Assembly: GCA_030618675.1 (NCBI GenBank) | Contig: JAUXCV010000002.1 | Coordinates: 1 to 27,803 of the forward strand | DNA from: Acidimicrobiia bacterium | GTDB taxonomy: Bacteria > Actinomycetota > Acidimicrobiia > Spongiisociales > UBA5794 | Length of the DNA stretch: 27,803 nt | Reading direction: 5' to 3' | In this document: piece after piece, positions 1 to 6,018 of the stretch | Numbering within the stretch: the stretch's first letter is position 1 | Layout of the letters: each line of letters opens with the position of its first letter | Program-made: the position numbers and the translations under genes | Notes under the pieces: model-generated | The model's input: the letters and a program-made list of their open reading frames with translations, nothing else | The model's database searches: none | Told to the model about the DNA's origin: nothing

Positions 1-99
1 TCCTGCCACTCTTGGCGCAGCTCGGCAGCAGACGTTCCGTGGGGCTTTGCCGGTCGGCTGTCTATGGCCGCCTCCCGCTCCAACCTCCATCGCTCGCTG
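1..99. repeat. Terminal overlap of a circular contig, left copy
   Basis: Positions 1-99 are identical to 27705-27803. The relaxase reading frame crosses this overlap without interruption, which fits the redundant end of a circular assembly rather than a biological terminal repeat. Removing one copy gives a 27,704-bp circle. Confidence 0.95.
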
Positions 100-881
100 G
101 GACTCGGACTCCTGGCCAGGTCGGCTTGGAAGCGGGTGAGCTTCTGGTCGAGGCGACGCTGTAGGTCCGTCGTGCGTTGGGAGAACTCAGCCAGGATCTC
201 GGCGTCGATGTCGGCGATTTCGGCGATGCCGTGTTCGGGCGGCCCCCAGCGGACGCCGAGGCGCCGGGTCATCTCGGAGCGCAGGGTGGCGTGATACAGC
301 GCGGAGAGGGTTCTTTGGTCGACCTTGATGGTGCGGGCGTCCAACGCGAGCCAGCGACCGTCGGGGGCTCGGACCCGGTTGGCGATCACCGCATGGGTGT
401 GCAACTGGGGGTCGAGCTTCCGGCTCGTGTGCTGGCGAAACACGCCGACCACGATCCCTTCGGCGTCGACACACACGATGTGTCCGCGGCGACGCATCCT
501 CGTGTGGGCATGGGTCTCAACCCAGCCGAGTACCGCCTCGACCGCCCGCTCGTGGGCCTCCACCACCTGCCGGCGCATCTCCGGATCGCCGAGGGCGAAC
601 ATGACGGAGACCGACTTGGGTGCGGAGAAGGTGGCGTCGTAGCCACGGACCGATTCTTCACCCATGTGACGACCGAGGTCCTGTCCGGTCGCCGGATTGC
701 GTCCGGCCGTCACAGCCAGGAACGCCTCCGGGTCGATCTCATCCGAGAGGCCGAGGTGGTCGGCGCCGCGGCCCCACCATCGGCCCGGAGGCTCGTCGCC
801 GTCGAGGTAGTAGGACGGAAGGTGCTCGGTGTAGTAGCGCCCCGCCCCCGTCCCCTTCAGCGTGGTCGCCCGAACCGTCAC
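1..881 (-). CDS. MobF/TraA-type relaxase-helicase, N-terminal part (gene crosses the contig junction)
   Basis: This is the relaxase (TrwC-like) domain of a conjugation/mobilization protein that nicks oriT and attaches covalently to DNA. I translated the minus strand from 881. The GTG start is preceded by GAGGAGG at good spacing. Paired tyrosines Y16/Y17 and Y24/Y25 fit the catalytic Tyr region. The three-histidine metal site is visible as H151-T-S-R followed by DPQLHTH (H161, H163). The frame stays open to position 1 and continues at 27704, giving a 919-aa protein that ends at 25826. The gene lies 90 bp downstream of an excisionase-like gene on the same strand. TrwC/TraI-family proteins act on oriT, which I could not locate. 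The MobF-class assignment is firm; self-transfer of the element is not shown. Confidence 0.93.
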   Translation of the reverse strand, partial: MTVRATTLKGTGAGRYYTEHLPSYYLDGDEPPGRWWGRGADHLGLSDEIDPEAFLAVTAGRNPATGQDLGRHMGEESVRGYDATFSAPKSVSVMFALGDPEMRRQVVEAHERAVEAVLGWVETHAHTRMRRRGHIVCVDAEGIVVGVFRQHTSRKLDPQLHTHAVIANRVRAPDGRWLALDARTIKVDQRTLSALYHATLRSEMTRRLGVRWGPPEHGIAEIADIDAEILAEFSQRTTDLQRRLDQKLTRFQADLARSPSPSERWRLEREAAIDSRPAKPHGTSAAELRQEWQ

Positions 882-887
882 GAGACG

Positions 888-894
888 CCTCCTC
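888..894 (-). promoter_or_regulatory. Ribosome binding site fixing the relaxase GTG start
   Basis: The minus strand reads GAGGAGG, then CGTCTC, then GTG at 881. This strong Shine-Dalgarno sequence with 6-nt spacing supports the GTG start. Confidence 0.7.
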
Positions 895-971
895 GCCCGT
901 TACCGCAGGTGTGCACTCGTCTGTCGATCGTTAGCCAGTGTCGGAGTTGGATCTTCATTGGATCTCCGTCT

Positions 972-1385
972 TCAGTTCGCTGCGGTTTCGACGTCGAAAA
1001 GGTCGAGTTGATTTGGGACAGCCCTGCGTCGTCGTCGGTTCCGGGAGGTTGTTCGTGACTGCTGGGTGGCTGGTGTCTCGGTTGGCATGCTCACCGATGA
1101 TTGCGGCGGACTGTTCGATGCCACGGCGTGGCTCGTCTTGTCTGTCGCGTGCGTCCGGGGAATGTCGGGCAGTTCGGTACCGAGGAGGTCTTCCAATGCT
1201 CGGCGGGGTACACGCAGGACATGGCCGAGGTCGATCACCGGGAGCCCGGATCGCCCCTCGGTCTCCCGCCACTCCGTCGCCATGGCGTAGGCCTTGGTCC
1301 GCCCGATCCGCAGCAGCACACCCGCCTCCTCCACGGTCAGTAGCAGTGGAGGTTCCTGGCATGACACAACATACAACCTTTGCAT
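972..1385 (-). CDS. Excisionase-like helix-turn-helix DNA-binding protein
   Basis: A 137-aa protein whose first half reads as an excisionase/MerR-like helix-turn-helix (HTH_17 type): LLTVEEAGVLLRIGRTKAYAM at about residues 15-35, then a beta-wing-like GLPVIDLGHVLRVPRRALEDLL. Such proteins bend att DNA and steer the integrase towards excision, or act as small transcription factors. The second half is low-complexity, Ser/Thr/Arg-rich, and ends NQLDLFDVETAAN. The ATG at 1385 has no clear ribosome site; an in-frame GTG at 1367 is an alternative. The gene is divergent from the XRE regulator and upstream of the relaxase in the same direction, so excision and mobilization may be switched on together. 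Excisionase function is inferred from family and position. Confidence 0.72.
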   Translation of the reverse strand: MQRLYVVSCQEPPLLLTVEEAGVLLRIGRTKAYAMATEWRETEGRSGLPVIDLGHVLRVPRRALEDLLGTELPDIPRTHATDKTSHAVASNSPPQSSVSMPTETPATQQSRTTSRNRRRRRAVPNQLDLFDVETAAN

Positions 1386-1462
1386 TCAGTGCTTGTGTCT
1401 TGTATCATAGCAGAGTGTCAGCGCATTTCTACCACAAGCAGCAAGTTGTGTACGATGAGGTG
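1386..1462. promoter_or_regulatory. Divergent promoter region between excisionase-like gene and XRE regulator
   Basis: This 77-bp gap must hold the promoters of both diverging units. It contains an 8-bp inverted repeat, TGCTTGTG (1390-1397) with CACAAGCA (1433-1440). TTGTRT-like words recur at about 1393, 1400 and 1446, and on the other strand just inside the excisionase-like gene. These are candidate operators for the XRE protein. No -10/-35 pair is clear enough to mark. Confidence 0.4.
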
Positions 1463-2197
1463 ATGACCCCCCATCCCGACCCATCCTCACCACCGGAGAT
1501 CGACCTCAACCAAGTGGTCGCCTACAACATCCGAGAGGCCCGCCTGTTGCGCGGCTGGACTCAGGAGGAGCTCGCCGACCGGCTCGAGCCCTACCTTGGC
1601 CAGCGGCTCACCCAGGCCGGCGTCTCTTCCATTGAACGGGCCTGGGATGGTGAGCGGCCTCGAGAGTTCGATGCCCATGAGCTGCTGATCTTCGCCATGG
1701 TCTTCGATCTGCCCATCCTCTGGTTTCTCCTCCCCCCACCCGACGACCACCGCCTCATGCGATCCACGACCCGTCCCGTCGATGAGCTGTACGCCTGGCT
1801 GCTCGGGCAACCCGACCAGCTTGAACCGGTCTACGAGCGGCTGCGCCAGCTCGGCGTCGCCGACCCCACCGCAGCGGAAGCCACCGTGGAGAAGATCACC
1901 GGCGTCCCCGCCGCAGCAAATCAGTGGAGCTACCGGGAACGCCGCAAAGAGCTGCTCCTCGCACTCCTCGACGAACACGCCGACTCGCTCGACAGCGCCG
2001 TCGATGAGCTCGGACGATGGGTCGACCATCTCCGCCAGGTCGGCATCCGAGGGTTCATCGCCGAGCACACCGGCGACGAAGGCTTCACTTACCCGAAAGG
2101 GACAACTCCCGCCGCTGGCGTTGCACCGCCGGCCGGTACGGACGAGACGACACCAGACGACACGAATCAGGATCGGAAGTCGGGAGGTACCGGATGA
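1463..2197 (+). CDS. XRE-type helix-turn-helix transcriptional regulator
   Basis: A 244-aa protein with an N-terminal Cro/CI-type HTH at about residues 15-70: NIREARLLRGWTQEELADRL, a scaffold, then GVSSIERAW. The region FAMVFDLPILWFLLPPP (about 80-95) is typical of phage- and ICE-type XRE regulators. The remainder is helical and acidic with an unstructured tail. ATG 1463 is chosen because GAGG precedes it; GTG at 1460 and 1448 are in-frame alternatives. Its stop overlaps the integrase ATG in an ATGA, so regulator and integrase are probably co-transcribed and translationally coupled. It diverges from the excisionase-like and relaxase genes, which suggests a repressor that decides between integrated and excised states. 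That role is inference. Confidence 0.8.
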   Translation: MTPHPDPSSPPEIDLNQVVAYNIREARLLRGWTQEELADRLEPYLGQRLTQAGVSSIERAWDGERPREFDAHELLIFAMVFDLPILWFLLPPPDDHRLMRSTTRPVDELYAWLLGQPDQLEPVYERLRQLGVADPTAAEATVEKITGVPAAANQWSYRERRKELLLALLDEHADSLDSAVDELGRWVDHLRQVGIRGFIAEHTGDEGFTYPKGTTPAAGVAPPAGTDETTPDDTNQDRKSGGTG

Positions 2198-3354
2198 GAG
2201 GCCACATCGCCAAGAAGGGCAACCGCTACTACGTCGTCATCTACGAAGGGATCAACCCGGCTACCGGCAAGGGACGTCACCGCTGGCACGCCGCCGGCCC
2301 CTCCCTCAAGGGAGCCGAGCGCCTGCTCGCCGAGCTGGTCAAGCGGCACCACGACGGCGAGTACCGACCTCCCCAGAAAGTCACCCTCGGCGAGTACCTC
2401 GAACGCTGGCTGCCCACCCAGAAACAGCGGCTCGCCGCTTCGACGTTCTCCTCGTACCAGAACAACATCAGGCTGCACGTCGTCCCATACATTGGCTCAA
2501 TCCCTCTCCAACGTCTGATGCCTGAAGATCTCGATGGCCTGTACGCGCACCTTCTCAGCGATGGGAGACGCAACAACGGTGGCGGCGGACTCAGCCCCAA
2601 GAGCGTCCGGCTGGTGCACAGCGTGATCCACAAGGCACTCGCCGACGCCCACCGCAAGGGATCGGTGACTCGCAACGTCGCCGACGTCGCAGACGCACCG
2701 AAGATCTCTGCCGGCGCCCGCCCGAAGATGAGGGCCTGGAACGCCGACGAACTCCGACAGTTCCTCGAACTCGTCGAGGAACATCCCCTGTACACCGCGT
2801 TCTACGTCAAGGCCAACACCGGGATGCGCCGCGGCGAACTGCTCGGTCTCACCTGGCGGGTCATCGACTTCGACAACGCCCGGCTTTCCGTCACCCAAAC
2901 CGTGACCGCCCCCGACTACAAGATGGTCGTCTCCGCCGTCAAGAGCGCCCACAGCCTCCGCACCATCGACCTCAACCCACGAACCATCTCGATCCTGCGA
3001 ACGTGGCGAAAACAGCAACTCGAGACGTACATGCAGACCGGCGTCAGGACCGACGACTCCGGATTTGTATTCGCCCGCCCCGACGGATCACCCATCCATC
3101 CCGACTACTTCTCCCAGACCTTCGATCGGCTCCTGGCCAAGCTCGACATTCCCAGGATCCGACTACATGACCTTCGGCACACGCACGCCACGCTCCTCAT
3201 CAAGGCGGGGGTACCGGTCAAGGTCGTCAGCGAACGCCTCGGCCACGCCAGCGTGGCATTCACGATGCAGGTCTACCAACACGTCCTCCCCGGTATGCAA
3301 GCCGACGCCGCAGCAACGTTCGGGAAGATCGTGTTTGGGAGTAGCGGTGAGTAG
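2194..3354 (+). CDS. int: Tyrosine recombinase / integrase
   Basis: A 386-aa site-specific integrase that would recombine attP with a tRNA attB. The N-terminal arm-binding region (about 1-60) begins RGHIAKKGNRYYVVIYEG. A SAM-like core-binding domain covers about 65-155 (TLGEYLERWLPTQ...STFSSYQ). The catalytic domain shows R212 in TGMRRGELLGL, H325 and R328 in LHDLRHTHATLL, H351 in RLGHAS and the nucleophile Y361 in QVYQH. ATG 2194 is preceded by GGGAGG and overlaps the upstream stop. All catalytic residues are present. Its likely attP is 6.4 kb downstream (9777-9865), so cargo has been inserted between int and att. A diverged copy of its last codons lies at 5928-5973. Confidence 0.95.
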   Translation: MRGHIAKKGNRYYVVIYEGINPATGKGRHRWHAAGPSLKGAERLLAELVKRHHDGEYRPPQKVTLGEYLERWLPTQKQRLAASTFSSYQNNIRLHVVPYIGSIPLQRLMPEDLDGLYAHLLSDGRRNNGGGGLSPKSVRLVHSVIHKALADAHRKGSVTRNVADVADAPKISAGARPKMRAWNADELRQFLELVEEHPLYTAFYVKANTGMRRGELLGLTWRVIDFDNARLSVTQTVTAPDYKMVVSAVKSAHSLRTIDLNPRTISILRTWRKQQLETYMQTGVRTDDSGFVFARPDGSPIHPDYFSQTFDRLLAKLDIPRIRLHDLRHTHATLLIKAGVPVKVVSERLGHASVAFTMQVYQHVLPGMQADAAATFGKIVFGSSGE

Positions 3355-3402
3355 GAGCCCCATAGCCAGACAGCATCTTCGCCGCCAGGTCCATCACCTG
3401 TG

Positions 3403-4644
3403 ATGAAGGCCAAAATCCACCGCGGCGCGCACGAGATCGGCGGGAACTGCATCGAGGTGGCGAGCGGTTCCAGCAGAATCGTGCTCGACCTAGGTCGACC
3501 GCTCTCCGCCCGGTGGGGTGAACCGATACCGCTGCCAGACATCGCCGGACTTGCCTCCCCCGACGCCGCGATGCATGGCGTGATAATCAGCCATTCGCAT
3601 CTCGATCACTACGGTCTTGCCGATCAGCTTCATCACGACGTGCCGGTGTACCTCGGCGCCGAAGCTGCTCGTGTGCTTGAAGCAGCAACGTTCTTCTCGC
3701 CCCTCGCGAGGAGACCTCGGCTCGCTGGGACACTTCATGACGGTGTACCGCTGCGCCTCGGCCCATTCACTGTGACGCCACACCTGACGGATCACTCCGC
3801 CTTCGACGCTTACTCGCTGCTCGTCGAGGCTGATGGAAGAAGTCTCTTCTACACCGGCGATATCCGCGGCCACGGACGGAAGTCGAGGTTGTTCGATCGT
3901 CTCCTCGCCCATACTCCGAAGACTGATGTGCTCCTGATGGAGGGCACCAATGTGCGTTCTGAGCCGCGCGCCGCGGAACGATTGACCGAACAGGACGTCG
4001 AGGAGGCATTGCTGTCCACGCTGCAGTCCACACCCGGGCTCGTCGCAATCTTGTCGTCCGCTCAGAATCTGGACCGCCTCGTGACCGCCTTCCGTGCTTC
4101 TCGTCGGTCCGGGCGCACGCTCGTCGTCGACCTCTACACGGCAACTGTCGCCCGCGCGACCGGTCGAACATCCATCCCACAACCTGGCTTCGACGGGCTC
4201 GCCGTGTACGTGCCACAACGACAACTCCACCGGATCATCGAAACGGAGGAGTTCCAACGCGTGTCCGAGATCGCTGACATCCGACTCTTTGCTGAGGATC
4301 TCGCCGCCCAGCGCGGTTCACTCGCCTACTTCGGTACGTCGTCAACTGCGACCGAACTCATCGAAGCAGGCGCTCTCCATGACGGCGCGGTCGTCTGGTC
4401 CCTATGGGAGGGTTACCTCAACCAGCCCACTGGCAAGCGATTGCGAGACCTGCTGGCAAAGGCGGAAGTTCCGCTGCTCCACCACCACACGTCGGGTCAC
4501 GCGCATGTTGAGGATCTCGCCCGGCTCGTCGACGCCTTCGCTCCAGCCCGCATCGTGTCGATCCATTCGGAAGCGGCGGATCAGTTCACAGAATACTTCC
4601 CGCGAGTCGAGAGCCATGCCGACGGCGAGTGGTGGGGAGTCTGA
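3403..4644 (+). CDS. RNase J-like beta-CASP metallo-beta-lactamase-fold hydrolase
   Basis: A 413-aa MBL-fold protein resembling RNA/DNA-processing beta-CASP nucleases. The opening strand motif is GAHEIGGNCIEV. The metal site HSHLDH spans H64, H66, D68 and H69, followed by H131 in LTDHSAFDAY and D153 in FYTGD. A middle insertion fits a beta-CASP region. The C-terminal HTSGHAHVEDL (H362, H366) and IVSIHSE (H388) match the late histidine motifs of RNase J/CPSF proteins. RNase J itself is longer (about 550 aa), so C-terminal parts are missing. Start is ATG 3403; GTG 3400 is possible. It lies 48 bp after int and one base before the PD-(D/E)XK gene, so the two form an operon. Nucleic-acid hydrolysis is the family expectation. 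A defence role is inference from location and pairing. Confidence 0.85.
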   Translation: MKAKIHRGAHEIGGNCIEVASGSSRIVLDLGRPLSARWGEPIPLPDIAGLASPDAAMHGVIISHSHLDHYGLADQLHHDVPVYLGAEAARVLEAATFFSPLARRPRLAGTLHDGVPLRLGPFTVTPHLTDHSAFDAYSLLVEADGRSLFYTGDIRGHGRKSRLFDRLLAHTPKTDVLLMEGTNVRSEPRAAERLTEQDVEEALLSTLQSTPGLVAILSSAQNLDRLVTAFRASRRSGRTLVVDLYTATVARATGRTSIPQPGFDGLAVYVPQRQLHRIIETEEFQRVSEIADIRLFAEDLAAQRGSLAYFGTSSTATELIEAGALHDGAVVWSLWEGYLNQPTGKRLRDLLAKAEVPLLHHHTSGHAHVEDLARLVDAFAPARIVSIHSEAADQFTEYFPRVESHADGEWWGV

Positions 4645-4645
4645 C

Positions 4646-5920
4646 ATGAACACGAAAGCCCTTGTCCAATGGGCGAAAGCAAACGCAACCGGTGACGTCG
4701 ACCAGTCCTCGGACAGGTCGCTGTCCCTAGCCTCGAGGCTGCTGCGATTCCGATGGAATGGCGCCCCCACCGTCGGCCTCGGCTCTGACGTCGATGGAAA
4801 GGCACGGATCGATTCCGTACTCGACGGTGTGTCCTGGTTCCTGGCTCGTAGAGAGGCCACCGATGACACGCTCCACCTCATCCTCGCCATCCCCACAGAA
4901 GAAGACGCTGCACAACCCCCGCTGAACGAGCACTTCGGGGCGATCGGAACAATGATCCGCGAGCTCGAATCCGGCCCCTTGATTCGGGTATGGATCATCA
5001 CACCGGATGGCAAGCCCACAGAGATCACCGTCAAGAAGGCGACCTTCACAACGGCAACGCCCCAGCGATGGAGCGAAATGCTGATGTCAGTCGCCGCCAA
5101 GCCAGTGACAGGAATGGCAACGGATCTTGTCACTGCCGTCAACCATCCATCGTTCGCTCTCTACCCGAAGCTGACCTCACAGACATCGACCGAACCGTGG
5201 CAGATGCGACTCGATGGCCTCGCGATCGGCAGCGCTGGTTTCGCGACGGCGACGCTCGAGCTGCCGAGCAGCAATCCCGACGCACCGGGAGAACCACGTG
5301 ACACATGGCGGCGGGTGATCGGGCAAGGACCGATCCCGTTCGCACCATCGTCAGCAGACCATCCCATCACGTTGATCAAGGAGCTGATCGACTCGTGGAT
5401 CTCAGAAGACAACCCCGCCGCTGTGTTGAGCCATGGACAGTCGGAGCACGCACTTGAGGCTCATGTCCTCAGCGGCCGGCTTCAGCTTGCGACAGCAGAT
5501 ATTCCGCTCCACCCCGCCGTGCCATTTCGCTCCGGCGTGCTCCGCGCGGCGCAGTTCCCGACGCTGTGGGGGAACGTCACGAGTCCAGCCCGATACCTCG
5601 ACGCTCTCCTCTGTGACGGCGAGCGGCGACCGTGGGCCGTGGAACTCAAGGACCAGGACGCGGGAGGTGGGCACGGTGCCTACCTGCGTCACGGCATCGG
5701 CCAAGCCGTCCTGTACCGCCACTTCATCCGATCCGCTGATCCGATGGAGCCGTGGTTCGCGCATCATGGGCTCAGACGTCTTGAGTGCCGCGCTGCGCTC
5801 GCCTTCCCCACGGCAGCTGCCGGGACGACGGGGAAGATCGCTCGACTTCGCGATCTCGCCAGCCGCTACAACGTCGAAGTGATCGAATTCGACCGTCCCG
5901 GCAACCATGAGTTGTCGTAG
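4646..5920 (+). CDS. PD-(D/E)XK nuclease-like protein paired with the MBL hydrolase
   Basis: A 424-aa protein that I do not recognise as a named family. Its C-terminal third carries a nuclease signature: D319 in RYLDALL, then E333-L-K335 in AVELKDQ, and Q353-AVL-Y357, matching the QxxxY motif of RecB/Cas4-type PD-(D/E)XK enzymes. Residues 1-300 look like a mixed alpha/beta accessory or sensor region with no motif I can name. The ATG follows the MBL stop by one base, with GGGGAG upstream, so the genes are co-translated. Two putative nucleases in one tight operon beside an integrase suggest a defence or DNA-processing module. No helicase, methylase or ATPase accompanies them. Confidence 0.7.
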   Translation: MNTKALVQWAKANATGDVDQSSDRSLSLASRLLRFRWNGAPTVGLGSDVDGKARIDSVLDGVSWFLARREATDDTLHLILAIPTEEDAAQPPLNEHFGAIGTMIRELESGPLIRVWIITPDGKPTEITVKKATFTTATPQRWSEMLMSVAAKPVTGMATDLVTAVNHPSFALYPKLTSQTSTEPWQMRLDGLAIGSAGFATATLELPSSNPDAPGEPRDTWRRVIGQGPIPFAPSSADHPITLIKELIDSWISEDNPAAVLSHGQSEHALEAHVLSGRLQLATADIPLHPAVPFRSGVLRAAQFPTLWGNVTSPARYLDALLCDGERRPWAVELKDQDAGGGHGAYLRHGIGQAVLYRHFIRSADPMEPWFAHHGLRRLECRAALAFPTAAAGTTGKIARLRDLASRYNVEVIEFDRPGNHELS

Positions 5921-5927
5921 GCAGTTC

Positions 5928-5974
5928 ATGCAAGCTGACGCTGCAGCGACATTCGGCAGGATTGTGTTTGGGGC
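5928..5974 (+). pseudogene. Remnant of an integrase C-terminus
   Basis: The codons from ATG 5928 read MQADAAATFGRIVFGA, nearly the same as the integrase end MQADAAATFGKIVFGS encoded at 3297-3344. The DNA matches at about 38 of 46 positions with mostly third-base changes, so this is a diverged integrase rather than a recent duplicate. Nothing upstream of it is integrase-like; the upstream sequence is the end of the PD-(D/E)XK gene. It marks the edge of an insertion that placed the 3355-5927 cassette between an integrase and its original downstream flank, or the remains of an earlier element. Confidence 0.75.
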
Positions 5975-6018
5975 AATCGGGCCGAGCCAGACAGGACAAC
6001 GCTGGTGGTTGACGCCGA

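Noticed and set aside
1..99. Terminal direct repeats as a viral or transposon feature
   Set aside because: A gene reads straight through the joined ends, so the repeat is assembly redundancy of a circle.
177..1058. 293-aa plus-strand frame
   Set aside because: It lies antisense to the relaxase N-terminus, whose motifs and ribosome site support the minus strand; high-GC codon bias keeps the opposite frame open.
955..1362. Alternative 135-aa minus-strand frame overlapping the excisionase-like gene
   Set aside because: No HTH or other motif; the overlapping frame 972-1385 carries the recognisable HTH.
4094..4645. N-terminal extension of the PD-(D/E)XK protein into the MBL gene
   Set aside because: The extension is an out-of-frame reading of the MBL C-terminus; ATG 4646 directly follows the MBL stop.
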